Assembly: GCA_019314185.1 (NCBI GenBank)
Contig: JAFCZU010000044.1
Coordinates: forward strand, 1-26,816
Source of the DNA: Deltaproteobacteria bacterium
GTDB taxonomy: Bacteria > Desulfobacterota > Desulfobacteria > Desulfobacterales > ETH-SRB1
Reading direction: 5' to 3'
DNA: 26,816 bases
Below the pieces are notes generated by a model that saw only the letters and a program-made list of their open reading frames with translations, was not told the DNA's origin and did not search any database. The number at the start of each line of letters is the position of its first letter. Position 1 is the stretch's first letter. A program made the translations under genes and the position numbers. Positions 1 through 7,893 of the stretch are shown here, piece by piece.

Positions 1-221
1 GCAGCCGCTACTTCAAGAGCAACCTTTTCATTGGTAGAGTACTCAAAATAAAGATCGCTTTCTCTGGACATCTGGAAAAGATTCAATGAAATTTCTGAAG
101 ACGGTGTGCCTGGATATGTGGTTGCAACAGCCACTCCCGCCTCGATTGCGCCACGGGCAATGGCTTCGTTGCCAAGAAGCAGCATTTTTTTGCCAGGGTG
201 TTCGGTTAATAATTTGTGCAT
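1..221 (-). CDS. iorA: Indolepyruvate:ferredoxin oxidoreductase alpha subunit, N-terminus (partial)
   Basis: Only the first 73 codons are in the window; the gene runs off the left edge. The product begins [20 protein letters not shown] and continues through [20 protein letters not shown], the N-terminal pyrimidine-binding region of IorA. The family enzyme is a cytoplasmic iron-sulfur, thiamine-diphosphate protein that oxidatively decarboxylates aryl pyruvates to aryl-CoA while reducing ferredoxin, as a complex with IorB. iorB would be expected further left but cannot be seen. The ATG at 221 follows a good ribosome binding site (AAAGGAAA, about 5 bases upstream). A promoter candidate lies at 385-412. 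The family assignment is strong; activity cannot be judged from the fragment. Confidence 0.9.
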   Translation of the reverse strand, partial: MHKLLTEHPGKKMLLLGNEAIARGAIEAGVAVATTYPGTPSSEISLNLFQMSRESDLYFEYSTNEKVALEVAA

Positions 222-343
222 TGTATTTCCTTTAAATTTTAGTTCGGCCACAAAGACCCTAAGACAGCAAGATTTTTCCAAACTTCTAAATCTTCAAAAG
301 AAAGAGGATCCCCTTATAATTCTTCCCTACCTTCTATTTTTTT

Positions 344-380
344 TAACCGTAAACCGACAACTGTAAACCGTGAACGGTTA
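344..380. repeat. Small imperfect inverted repeat (AACCGTAAACCG type)
   Basis: The arms AACCGTAAACCG (345-356) and CCGTGAACGGTT (368-379) are inverted copies with about 9 of 12 matches. Related short strings occur at about 2974-2990 (TTAACCGTAAACAATGG) and 11441-11456 (GTGAACTGTAAACGGTTA), so this looks like one member of a dispersed intergenic repeat. It lies at the predicted 5' end of the iorA transcript. Confidence 0.5.
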
Positions 381-384
381 ATTA

Positions 385-412
385 TATATACCAGCGCTGT
401 TTTTTGTGTAAA
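385..412 (-). promoter_or_regulatory. Probable sigma-70 type promoter for iorA
   Basis: Read on the minus strand there is TTTACA (412-407), a 16-base spacer, and an extended -10 TGGTATATA with the hexamer TATATA at 390-385. Transcription would start near 378, leaving a leader of about 155 bases before iorA. This is inferred from consensus only. Confidence 0.5.
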
Positions 413-495
413 GGATTTTCTGCAAAGGACAAGAAAGCTGTGTGGTTAAATAATGCAAGAAGCTTTATAAATATCGGATATTGTGCAATAAAGTG

Positions 496-511
496 ACTCA
501 AGTTTCGCACC
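496..511. repeat. Dispersed sequence shared with 17748-17763
   Basis: The 16-base string ACTCAAGTTTCGCACC is identical here and at 17748-17763. Weaker similarity continues for about 40 bases to the right in both places (CTTT/AATCTATC against CTTGATTTCTATC, then GATGGCAAAGG against GACGGTAAGGG). It may be the end of a mobile element or the edge of a decayed coding segment. I do not recognise it. Confidence 0.55.
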
Positions 512-580
512 TTTAATCTATCCAAAGCGTTAGATGGCAAAGGAACAGGGTTCGGGCCAGGGATTTACTCTGTTATTGGT

Positions 581-898
581 GTGCGATTGAGTTTAGAATT
601 TCAATGGCGGATTTGTCAAAAAGACTTGACATGCAAGCATAAAGGTTTGGAGAAATTTTACAATACTGGCAGTGTTGCAGGAATTCAGCCTTATCACAAG
701 CAAAAGCTCCGAATGCGTTTGACTGCTCTGGATACTGCAACTATCATTGAAGACATCAACTTGCCGGGCTTTCGCTTGCATTCCTTGAAAGGTGATAGAA
801 AGGGTTTGTTGGCAATTGACGTAAGCAAAAACTGGCGTATCACATTTAAATTTCAAGACGGCAACGTATATGTTGTCGATTATGAGGATTATCACTAA
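581..898 (+). CDS. higB: HigB/RelE-like toxin (host-inhibition killer family)
   Basis: The family is a type II mRNA interferase toxin that cuts mRNA at the ribosome and is neutralised by HigA. From KHKGLEKFYNTGSVAGIQPY through LDTATIIEDINLPGFRLHSL to WRITFKFQDGNVYVVDYEDY the protein follows the HigB pattern to its normal end. The start is uncertain. The open frame begins at GTG 581, giving about 15 extra residues that do not look like the family, which usually starts MI-x-x-FKHKGLE. An in-frame TTG at 626 would give MTCKHKGLE, with only a poor ribosome binding site. The 5' end may have been remodelled, because a dispersed repeat lies 70-85 bases upstream. The stop TAA overlaps the higA ATG at 898, so the two genes are translationally coupled. 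Confidence 0.8.
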   Translation: MRLSLEFQWRICQKDLTCKHKGLEKFYNTGSVAGIQPYHKQKLRMRLTALDTATIIEDINLPGFRLHSLKGDRKGLLAIDVSKNWRITFKFQDGNVYVVDYEDYH

Positions 899-1083
899 TG
901 GGTATGTACAATCCACCTCATCCTGGAGAGTTTATCCGGGAAATATATCTGAAGCCATTTAACATAAGCTATCGTAGCGTTGCTTTAAAGCTCAAGGTAT
1001 CGCCATCCACCTTTTGCAGACAGGCACAGATATCTGGACAATTCAAAGCCTTTTGGGGAATAATGATCTCTCTACTACCATGA
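898..1083 (+). pseudogene. higA: HigA antitoxin, truncated after about 38 residues
   Basis: The product starts MGMYNPPHPGEFIREIYLKP and continues [17 protein letters not shown], the start of the HigA helix-turn-helix (XRE-type) DNA-binding domain. A full HigA is roughly 95-105 residues. Here family similarity stops at the second helix, near position 1010. The remaining residues ([15 protein letters not shown]...) are an out-of-frame reading of an integrase remnant. The recognition helix and dimerisation part are missing, so this copy is unlikely to bind its operator or hold HigB in the usual way. Start codons at 898 and 904 are both possible; 898 overlaps the higB stop. Confidence 0.8.
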
Positions 1084-1148
1084 TTTATACCCATGTATTG
1101 CGATAGGGAGGACAGGGAGTCAAAAGCCTACTTGATTCGCTGGAATAG
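1002..1148 (+). pseudogene. C-terminal remnant of a tyrosine recombinase (integron-integrase-like)
   Basis: Reading the frame GCC ATC CAC CTT TTG CAG from 1002 gives [20 protein letters not shown], then [14 protein letters not shown], a TAG stop at 1104, then GGQGVKSLLDSLE and a stop at 1146. This is the C-terminus of a phage/integron-type tyrosine recombinase. It contains the T-H-x-L-x-Q-x-G-x-D-I box, the LLGHxDxSTT box (the usual His is Asn here) and the catalytic nucleophile Tyr in MIYTHVL. The GGxGVxSPLDxL tail is typical of IntI proteins. Everything upstream, including the first catalytic Arg, is absent, and there is an internal stop. It is therefore a dead fragment fused to higA. Confidence 0.8.
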
Positions 1149-1301
1149 AGCGTCAAACTGAAAGCCATATGGCAGTTCATGCACATATTACTTTACACAT
1201 GAGTAAAATCAGGTTAGGTTTTACCATGATCAAAATTTATAAACGATATATAAAATATCCGGCTCTCCCGTTGTTTTTCCTTAAATTTTGCTGAGATTAA
1301 A

Positions 1302-2666
1302 ATGTATATCTGGAATATAGAAAAAGAACGAAGCGGTTTAGAAAATGCTTTAAGGAATAGAGATCTGGGATTTAGCGCTGCATTTATGGTTGTTCAGGAC
1401 CTGCATCAGCTTGTTGAGGCAAATCCGGCGATTATCAGACCGGAGACGATCTCGGCGCTGGAAAATGTTCTTGAGGATTCAAAGCATATTCCACAGACAC
1501 AATCCTTTTTTCTTTACAAAGAAGCTGCTGATACCCTGGCCACTATTCTGGTTCTTTCTGTTGATGAGCACCTGTCAAAACAAAGCATCTCTTTCCTGAA
1601 ACACGTTGTTAATACAGGCTCCGGCATGCAGCAGAGAGCTGCTACCGAAGCAATGGGATCACTTCCTCTTCAAATTCGCGGTCCCAGGATACCGGAAGAC
1701 AATTCTGAGAAAATACCCAATGTAAAGTGGAATGATATATTAAAGCTTAATAATATTGCCGGCTGTGATACCCCTGTAGTTCGTGGCAGGAGTCTAATCG
1801 CATCAATCAATAACAGCCCTAAAATACTTGTTATAAAATTTGCTGTCACCGAAAGCGCGCTGGAATTGATAAAAAAGGAGGCGGAATGGATGCATTATCT
1901 GTCTTCTTACGGTCATTCCTTTCCTGTTGAATTTAAAATTCCTAAGCCTGTTCAGATTAACGGAAGCTATTTGTTCCGGCTTAAAAATCTGCCTGTCAAG
2001 CCCCCGGAGGGATCGGACATTAATCCAAAATACAATTATGCCATAGCTTATATAGCGCATAAGGATTATTTCACCTATCCGAACGATCATAGAAAGGCAA
2101 AACAACTGACCAAGGATAAATTCAGAGAAGTAATATTAAGAAATGCCTGGCTGCTTGGGAAATTAACATCTCTCGGCATTGTTCATTCGGCCCCTATTCC
2201 TCTTTTCCATAATCGTGTGCAAACCGACAGAAGAACGGACCAAGGCATCTATGAATGGCGCCATGGCGGCAGGCTTGACAGGTGGCTGTATTCATGCCGG
2301 TACCCTAATTTCGGCATAACCGGCATAAGAGATTTTGAACATCTTATTTCGCATCGGGGATCGAGCAGGGATCTTTACAGGCACATCGGAAGCCATATAT
2401 TGAGTCTGGCGCTGGTAATTGGCAGCTATTTCCGTAATTTTGAGGCTGACAAGGTTGGATTTGACGAACATGGAAAGCCTCTGGATGTTCGATATCTCTT
2501 TGATAAATCCCTTTTACAGAAACTTCTCCAGGGTATTTTTTGTCAGTATTATAATGGATTTGTGGAAGAAAAATTCTGCGGCGATCTTCCTTTTGATTTT
2601 GAACAGCTCAGCGACCGCATGATTGAAGAGATGGGGAGAATTTTTAGCGCAAAGAGGTTGCTCTGA
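1302..2666 (+). CDS. Kinase-fold protein, probably SidJ-related pseudokinase
   Basis: 454 residues as read. Residues 1-130 are helical and HEAT-like. From about 165 the layout is that of a protein kinase fold: VIKF (Lys179, beta-3), an alpha-C-like helix with Glu193 (KKEAEWMHYL), a catalytic-loop-like GIVHSAPIPLFHN (His295, Asn304) and GIRDFEHL (Asp344, in the DFG place). The HRD Asp is absent. This pattern recalls the SidJ family, whose members glutamylate proteins using a kinase-like fold; the assignment is from memory and not certain. No signal peptide is visible, so a cytoplasmic location is likely. There is no clear ribosome binding site before ATG 1302. The reading frame ends early at 2666, while the +1 frame continues the domain (see 2638-2868), so the full protein is probably about 520 residues. 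Confidence 0.55.
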   Translation: MYIWNIEKERSGLENALRNRDLGFSAAFMVVQDLHQLVEANPAIIRPETISALENVLEDSKHIPQTQSFFLYKEAADTLATILVLSVDEHLSKQSISFLKHVVNTGSGMQQRAATEAMGSLPLQIRGPRIPEDNSEKIPNVKWNDILKLNNIAGCDTPVVRGRSLIASINNSPKILVIKFAVTESALELIKKEAEWMHYLSSYGHSFPVEFKIPKPVQINGSYLFRLKNLPVKPPEGSDINPKYNYAIAYIAHKDYFTYPNDHRKAKQLTKDKFREVILRNAWLLGKLTSLGIVHSAPIPLFHNRVQTDRRTDQGIYEWRHGGRLDRWLYSCRYPNFGITGIRDFEHLISHRGSSRDLYRHIGSHILSLALVIGSYFRNFEADKVGFDEHGKPLDVRYLFDKSLLQKLLQGIFCQYYNGFVEEKFCGDLPFDFEQLSDRMIEEMGRIFSAKRLL

Positions 2667-2868
2667 AGAAGAGATAGAAGATTATAAAAAAGATGTTAAT
2701 GATATCACAATCCAGACCGGCCCGCATCTTGGCGGGTTTAATGAGACAATATCCGTGCCGGAACTTATCCAGTGTATAGGAGCAGTATCAGCCTATTGTA
2801 TAGGAAGCAGATACCTTAGAGGAAAAGAGATGAACGTCGAACGTCGAACGTCCAACGTCGAATTTTGA
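2638..2868 (+). pseudogene. Frame-shifted 3' continuation of the kinase-fold gene
   Basis: In the frame one base on, the text runs EFLAQRGCSEEEIEDYKKDV, then NDITIQTGPHLGGFNETISV and PELIQCIGAVSAYCIGSRYL. This joins naturally to the upstream QLSDRMIEEMG if one extra base is assumed in ATGGGGAG (2631-2638). The last twelve residues, MNVERRTSNVEF, are encoded by a dispersed repeat that starts near 2829, and the repeat also supplies the TGA stop at 2866. The natural C-terminus was therefore probably replaced. A separate small gene starting at TTG 2623 is less likely, because no ribosome binding site is visible there. Confidence 0.55.
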
Positions 2869-2966
2869 ATAAGGCATTCTACCAATTTTATAAATTAGTG
2901 GAGCGAAGCGATTTCATCATTCGATGTTCGACGTTCAATGTTCGATGTTCGATGTTCATCTTTTAA
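2829..2966. repeat. Dispersed palindromic repeat, copy 1
   Basis: The left arm (2829-2880) is a run of GAACGTC units ending in GAATTTTGAATAAGGCATTCT. The centre contains GGAGCGAAGCGA (2900-2911). The right arm (2915-2966) is a run of TTCGATG/TTCGACG units ending in TTCATCTTTT. The arms are inverted relative to each other. Related copies lie at 8085-8158, 10461-10568 and 22696-22856. It is a MITE/REP-like intergenic element. It reads into the upstream gene and also gives an open frame in phase with the downstream rhomboid gene. Confidence 0.8.
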
Positions 2967-2998
2967 AACAATCGTTAACCGTAAACAATGGTTTAATA

Positions 2999-3862
2999 AT
3001 GACAAATAACAAAACAAGGGCAAGGCTTTGCCCAAATTGCAGAAAACTTATCAGCGCGGATGAACCCCGCTGTCCTCATTGCGGGATGATTAAACCGACA
3101 TCATGGTGGCACAATAATTTTGTGGCCAGGCTCTTTCATGATGGTGATCAGCTCATTAAGGCAATTATAATTGTCAATGCAGGTATGTTTGCGATATCCA
3201 TAATGTTTAATCACCATTTGTCGGGTCTTTCATTTAATCCGCTTACTGTTTTTGCGCCTGATGATCAAAGCCTTTTGATTTTAGGAGCTACGGGAACAAT
3301 TCCGATAGACAGGTTTCATCGCTGGTGGACTCTTATCTCCGCTAATTATCTTCATGGAGGGATAGTTCATATTCTGTTTAATATGATTGCCTTTAGCCAG
3401 TTGGCTCCTCTTGTTAACAGGGAATACGGCGCTTATCGCATGATTGTTATTTATATGGTAGGAGGCATCACCGGATTTTTCATTTCGTACCTCGCAGGTG
3501 TTGGGTTTACCATTGGCGCTTCTGCGGCTGTATGCGGTCTGATGGGTGCCAGTCTCTATTATGGCAAAGCCAGGGGAGGCGTTTATGGCCAGCTCATTTA
3601 TAAACAGATTGGGGGATGGGCTGTGGGGATTTTTCTGTTTGGCTTTATTGCTCCGGGCATTAACAACTGGGGGCATGGCGGGGGGATTTTAGCGGGCGCG
3701 GCCCTTGGTTTTTTGCTGGGTTTTCAGGAGAGAAAGACAGAAACCGGTTTTCATAAAATCCTGGCCGGAACCTGCATTGCGCTAACTGTGATTGCGCTGG
3801 TATGGGGAGTTCTCTCTGCCGGTTATTATCGCATGGCGGGCAACTATTCAGCCACAGATTAA
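2999..3862 (+). CDS. Rhomboid family intramembrane serine protease with N-terminal zinc ribbon
   Basis: 287 residues. Rhomboids cut transmembrane helices of other membrane proteins inside the bilayer. A zinc ribbon precedes the membrane domain (CPNC at 11-14, CPHC at 25-28). The core has about six hydrophobic segments between about 53 and 270. Catalytic Ser175 lies in IGASAAVCGLMGA and catalytic His226 in NNWGHGGGILAG; His124 and Asn128 in HILFN fit the oxyanion-hole positions. The start MTNNKTRARLCPNC at 2999 is preferred over ATG 2924, because the 25 extra residues are encoded by the palindromic repeat. The ribosome binding site is weak. The last residues, SATD, and the TAA stop are written by the repeat beginning at 3851, so the original C-terminus may differ. 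The substrate is unknown. Confidence 0.9.
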   Translation: MTNNKTRARLCPNCRKLISADEPRCPHCGMIKPTSWWHNNFVARLFHDGDQLIKAIIIVNAGMFAISIMFNHHLSGLSFNPLTVFAPDDQSLLILGATGTIPIDRFHRWWTLISANYLHGGIVHILFNMIAFSQLAPLVNREYGAYRMIVIYMVGGITGFFISYLAGVGFTIGASAAVCGLMGASLYYGKARGGVYGQLIYKQIGGWAVGIFLFGFIAPGINNWGHGGGILAGAALGFLLGFQERKTETGFHKILAGTCIALTVIALVWGVLSAGYYRMAGNYSATD

Positions 3863-4102
3863 CACAGATAAACGCAGCTTAGGTTTAAATACAGTAATCA
3901 CTCAGGCACAGAGGGGCAAAGGCACAGTGGCACAAAGAAAAATAAAAACATATAGAGATTTGCAGATCCGGCAAAAATCAATGACTTTAGGCAAACCAAC
4001 TATGCGCCTTTGTGCCTTTGCCACTCTGTGCCTGAATAGTATAAAATTTGTATATGATAATAAAAGAAAAATATCAGTGATGATCAGCGTAGATCTGCGG
4101 CC
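3851..4102. repeat. Nested long inverted repeat between convergent genes
   Basis: The outer arms are GCCACAGATTAACACAGATA (from 3851) and, inverted, ATCAGCGTAGATCTGCGGCC (4083-4102). The inner arms are CTCAGGCACAGAGGGGCAAA (from 3901) and, inverted, TGCCTTTGCCACTCTGTGCC (about 4013-4032). The element fills the space between the rhomboid gene and the convergent ABC gene and could fold into a long hairpin in either transcript, so a bidirectional terminator role is possible. Its left end encodes the stop codon of the rhomboid gene. Confidence 0.75.
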
Positions 4103-4121
4103 GAATTGTTATACAAAAGTC

Positions 4122-6158
4122 TCATAGCTGGATCTGATTTAGCCTGAAATAAAACCCTTTTTTCCGCATTAATTCATCATGTGAACCTGTTTCGATTATC
4201 TTTCCTTTGTGGAGCACAATTATCCTGTCTGCGTGCCGTACTGTTGAAAGTCGATGAGCTACGATTATTGATGTTCTGCGAATTCTGCTTTCAGTCTCAG
4301 AATCGATATAAGAAGTTGCCTCATCGAGTATAATAAGATCAGGATTACTTGCAAAAGCCCTTGCAATGGAAATAAGCTGGCGTTCACCGCTTGAAACTGA
4401 TGCTCCACTTTCAGAGAGAATGGTATCAAGGCCTTCCGGTAGCCTGTTTATCAGTGTTTTGCAATTTGAAGCTTCTAAAACCTGATCCATTATTTTTTCT
4501 GAAATATCCATTTTCCCCTGGCTGATATTATCCCGAATGGTTCCTGAAAACAAAAATGGATTCTGCATAACCAGCGCCATTTTTGATCTGATAACAGAGG
4601 TCGGATAATTTTTTATATCGATTCCGTTTATTGTAATCCGTCCTGATACAGGATCGTAAAACCGTGCAAGCAGATTTATTAAGGTTGTTTTTCCGGAGCC
4701 TGTCCGGCCGATGATGGCGATGGTTTCTCCTGCTATGAGTTTCAAGGAAACTCCTTTGAGCACGGTTTCATCTGTAACATAGCTAAAGGAAACATTCTCT
4801 AATGCGATTTCATGAATTTTATCAAGGGAAAAGGGGCTGGCCTCCGGCTTGTAGAGGGACGATCCTACGGTTCGGAGAGAACCAGGGCTGACAACCGGCT
4901 GCGGTATGCTTTCCCTGTTGTCTAAAATCTGGAATATTCTTTCGGTCGAGGCCATGGCATTTTGCATGATATTGTATTTTTCAGCTATATCTCTTATCGG
5001 TCTGAAGAACATCTTCATATAGGCAATAAAGGCAACAAGAGAACCAAGGCTTATGTTTTCTGCAATAACTTTGCTTCCGCCATAATAGATGATAACAGCA
5101 AGGGCAATTGCCCCGAGAAGCTCTATGACGGGCATGAAGACTGCAAAGACCCGGACCTGTTGCATGCCTGCAAGATAATTTTCATGATTCAGCCCCGCAA
5201 AATTATGGTAATTTTTCTTTTCATGCAAAAAAAGCTGGATAACCTTTATTCCCTCAATAGTTTCCGCAATTCTTGTGTTTATCTGAGCGATTTTTATTCT
5301 TAAAGTCCTGAAAGCATCACGGGCACGAACTGAGAAATGTACGGAAGCATACAAAACAAAAGGAAGAACAATAAAAGAAACAAGAGCAAGCTGCCGGTTA
5401 ATGCTGAGAAGCACGAGAGATATCCCGATCAGTAAAAACAGATCCTTGAAGACAAAGGCAATTACAGAGGTGAAAAGCTCGTGCATGTTCTGAATATCAT
5501 TTGTAACTCGTGTTACGAGACGCCCCACTGGATTGCGGTTAAAAAAGGCTATTGACAGGCTCTGGATATGTGTAAAGAGACGCATTCTTAAATCATGCAT
5601 TATTCTCTGGCCGGCGAACTCCATGATCATTATCCGGATAAAATTAAGCGCGAAGTTTATTATTATTATGGCGAGGAAAATAGATGTAATGCCGGTTATT
5701 CCTGAAAGATCTTCCTTACGTAATACAGTGAGTTCTTTTTTGTTCAGCCGTGATAGTTTATCAAATGGGATATAAGCAAAATCACCATCTTTTTCTAATA
5801 AATCCGGCCCCAATAAATCAGACTTGAACAAATCAGGATAGTTGTTAACCACTGTTTTTATTTTCGGATCTGATATGTCAACCCTTAAAAATCTTGTTTT
5901 ATGTCCGGTTTTACGTTTGGCAGAATTCCTGTTTTTGAGTTTGTCCGGTCTGGTTTGAGGCACGATATACCTGTCGATCGCTATCTTTGTAATGTAAGGA
6001 AGAGAAAGATCGAGCAGAGTTATAAAAACAACGAGAAGAATCGAACCGGCAAAAAGGATTTTATATGGCAGGATAAAAGGGTATAGACGCTTCAGCAGCT
6101 TGACATCATAAGGTTTGCCTAACTTCTTTTCTTCGAAATATCCAAAATCAGCACGCAT
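4122..6158 (-). CDS. Heterodimeric ABC exporter half-transporter, catalytic-site subunit (678 aa)
   Basis: Type IV exporter half (membrane domain then ATPase), likely an efflux or lipid/peptide exporter in the inner membrane. Transmembrane segments lie at about 33-62, 156-178, 232-280 and 340-385. A polar insert of about 90 residues (70-155) between the first two segments forms an external loop. The ATPase has Walker A GRTGSGKTT (485-492), Q-loop MQNPF, a degenerate signature VSSGERQ (588-594; usual LSGGQ), Walker B LIILDEATS with the catalytic Glu613, and H-loop His635. Between SETESRI and RTSIIVAHR about 10-11 residues usual in the family are missing. It starts inside the end of the 6148-7893 gene (11-base overlap). 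The paired motifs fit a BmrCD/TM287-288-like heterodimer. The substrate cannot be told. Confidence 0.9.
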   Translation of the reverse strand: MRADFGYFEEKKLGKPYDVKLLKRLYPFILPYKILFAGSILLVVFITLLDLSLPYITKIAIDRYIVPQTRPDKLKNRNSAKRKTGHKTRFLRVDISDPKIKTVVNNYPDLFKSDLLGPDLLEKDGDFAYIPFDKLSRLNKKELTVLRKEDLSGITGITSIFLAIIIINFALNFIRIMIMEFAGQRIMHDLRMRLFTHIQSLSIAFFNRNPVGRLVTRVTNDIQNMHELFTSVIAFVFKDLFLLIGISLVLLSINRQLALVSFIVLPFVLYASVHFSVRARDAFRTLRIKIAQINTRIAETIEGIKVIQLFLHEKKNYHNFAGLNHENYLAGMQQVRVFAVFMPVIELLGAIALAVIIYYGGSKVIAENISLGSLVAFIAYMKMFFRPIRDIAEKYNIMQNAMASTERIFQILDNRESIPQPVVSPGSLRTVGSSLYKPEASPFSLDKIHEIALENVSFSYVTDETVLKGVSLKLIAGETIAIIGRTGSGKTTLINLLARFYDPVSGRITINGIDIKNYPTSVIRSKMALVMQNPFLFSGTIRDNISQGKMDISEKIMDQVLEASNCKTLINRLPEGLDTILSESGASVSSGERQLISIARAFASNPDLIILDEATSYIDSETESRIRRTSIIVAHRLSTVRHADRIIVLHKGKIIETGSHDELMRKKGFYFRLNQIQL

Positions 6159-7893
6159 TTAATTCCTCTTCTATTTCCTGAAGCCGAAATGTTTTTGCAT
6201 AGTATTTATCATATTCCATAAGTTCGGCATGTGTGCCTGATTCCACAATTCTGCCCATGTCAAGGGCAATAATCTGATCGGCAAATCGAACTGCGGAGAG
6301 CCGGTGCGAGACAATGATTATCGTTTTTTCACCTGCCATAGACCTGATGTTGTTAACGATATCATTGCCTGTTTCAACGTCCACCTGGCTGATGGGATCG
6401 TCAAAGATCAAAACAGGCGCTTGTTTCAGCATGGCACGGGCAAGGGCAAGGCGCTGTTTTTGCCCGCCGGACAGGATTACTCCCTTTTCGCCTATGATGG
6501 TATCAAAACCATCATGAAACAGCTTGATGGCGTCGTATAAAGATGCTTTTTTTGTCGCTGTTATTAACGCTGAATCTTTAATTTTATTATTGCCGAACAG
6601 GATGTTTTCTCTGATTGTGCCCGCGAACAGAAACGGTTCCTGGGGCACAAATGAAATCAGGGATCTTAGATCAAAAATCCGAATTTGGGATATATCGATA
6701 TTGTCAATCGAAATGCGGCCAGAGGATACATCAAAGAGCCTCGGTATAAGACTTATAAGGCTTGTTTTGCCGCTTCCAGGAGGGCCTACAATACCGAGAG
6801 TCTTCCCCTTATCCACCATGAAATTTATTTTGTTTAATACAGGCGGATTTTTGTGTTTATAAGCAAATGATACATTTTCAAAAACAATTTCACCCTCTGC
6901 ATCTGTTATGGATCTTGCGCCGGGTATGTCCACAATATCGGGTCTTGTCTGTAATATCCTGTCGATCCTGTCTAACGATGCTCTTCCCCGCTGGAGAAGG
7001 TTAATGACCCATCCCATAGCCATCATCGGCCATGTTAAAAGTCCTATATAGCTTATGAAGGCTACGAAATCGCCCGGTGTTATGGTTAGACCTATGGTTT
7101 GCCGCCCCCCAAGATATAGCACTATTGCAAGACTTAGATTTGAAAAAAGGAGCATCATGGGAAAAAAGGAACCGGTAATCCTGGCCAGCCTGAGATTTTT
7201 GTCAATATAATCCTTTGATACAGCCTCAAGCTTCAAAGACTCTTCTTTTTCCCTGTTATATGCCTTTATAATGCGTATGCCCGCAAACCGCTCCCTTACA
7301 GCCTCTGTCAAATCCGCAAACGTTTTCTGCACTTCGCCGTAAAGCTGGTGCATCTTTTTGCTGAAAAAACGGGCGCCGAACACCACAAAAGGCATAGGAA
7401 TTAATGCAATTAATGTCAGCAGCTTGTTGATATACAGCATGAAGCCTATGGCTGCCGCGCCCAGCACAATAGCGTCTGTAAGGGCTACCATGCCCATGCC
7501 TATTGCCATACGAACATGTTGAATGTCGTTGGTTGCATGCGCCATCAGATCGCCGGTTTTTACTTTGTCGAAATATGAAGCTGAAAGCGTTTGAATATGT
7601 GCAAAAAGGATGTTTCGCAGACCTTCTTCAGCTCTTCTTGAAGTTCCTATGAGACAGCGACGCCATCCATATCTGAACAGAGCGATCATTACGGCGATTG
7701 CCACAATATAAAGGGCATATGATGACAACTCGGTTAAATCGATATTAAATAATGTAAGGTCGTCAACGACCCGTTTAATTATCCTCGGGATAATGAGCTG
7801 AAGTACATCAACAGCGATCAGACAGATGAGACCGGAGATAATTAAATGTCTGTTTTCAGAAAAATATGGTTTTATTAAATGTAATGATTTCAT
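6148..7893 (-). CDS. Heterodimeric ABC exporter half-transporter, degenerate-site subunit (581 aa)
   Basis: This is the first gene of the pair. Six membrane segments lie between about 15 and 300; the ATPase domain follows, with Walker A GPPGSGKTS (370-378), Q-loop VPQEPF, canonical signature LSGGQKQRLALARAM (474-488), Walker B VLIFDDPIS and H-loop His530. In Walker B the catalytic Glu is Asp (DD rather than DE), the hallmark of the inactive site in heterodimeric exporters. The partner carries the good Walker B and the poor signature, so the dimer would have one working site (partner Walker motifs plus this LSGGQ) and one degenerate site. The ATG at 7893 is preceded by a poor ribosome binding site. 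It is divergent from the ribonuclease gene across about 310 bases. Confidence 0.9.
   Translation of the reverse strand: MKSLHLIKPYFSENRHLIISGLICLIAVDVLQLIIPRIIKRVVDDLTLFNIDLTELSSYALYIVAIAVMIALFRYGWRRCLIGTSRRAEEGLRNILFAHIQTLSASYFDKVKTGDLMAHATNDIQHVRMAIGMGMVALTDAIVLGAAAIGFMLYINKLLTLIALIPMPFVVFGARFFSKKMHQLYGEVQKTFADLTEAVRERFAGIRIIKAYNREKEESLKLEAVSKDYIDKNLRLARITGSFFPMMLLFSNLSLAIVLYLGGRQTIGLTITPGDFVAFISYIGLLTWPMMAMGWVINLLQRGRASLDRIDRILQTRPDIVDIPGARSITDAEGEIVFENVSFAYKHKNPPVLNKINFMVDKGKTLGIVGPPGSGKTSLISLIPRLFDVSSGRISIDNIDISQIRIFDLRSLISFVPQEPFLFAGTIRENILFGNNKIKDSALITATKKASLYDAIKLFHDGFDTIIGEKGVILSGGQKQRLALARAMLKQAPVLIFDDPISQVDVETGNDIVNNIRSMAGEKTIIIVSHRLSAVRFADQIIALDMGRIVESGTHAELMEYDKYYAKTFRLQEIEEELNAC

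Noticed and set aside
106..366. Plus-strand open frame over the iorA start
   Set aside because: It is antisense to iorA, has no family likeness and runs into repeats.
2829..2966. CRISPR-like array in the GAACGTC/TTCGATG units
   Set aside because: Units are 7-9 bases with no spacers and no cas genes; the structure is a palindrome with repeated units.
2924..2998. N-terminal extension MFDVQCSMFDVHLLKQ of the rhomboid protein
   Set aside because: It is encoded by the TTCGATG units of the dispersed repeat; family-like sequence with the zinc ribbon starts at MTNNK.
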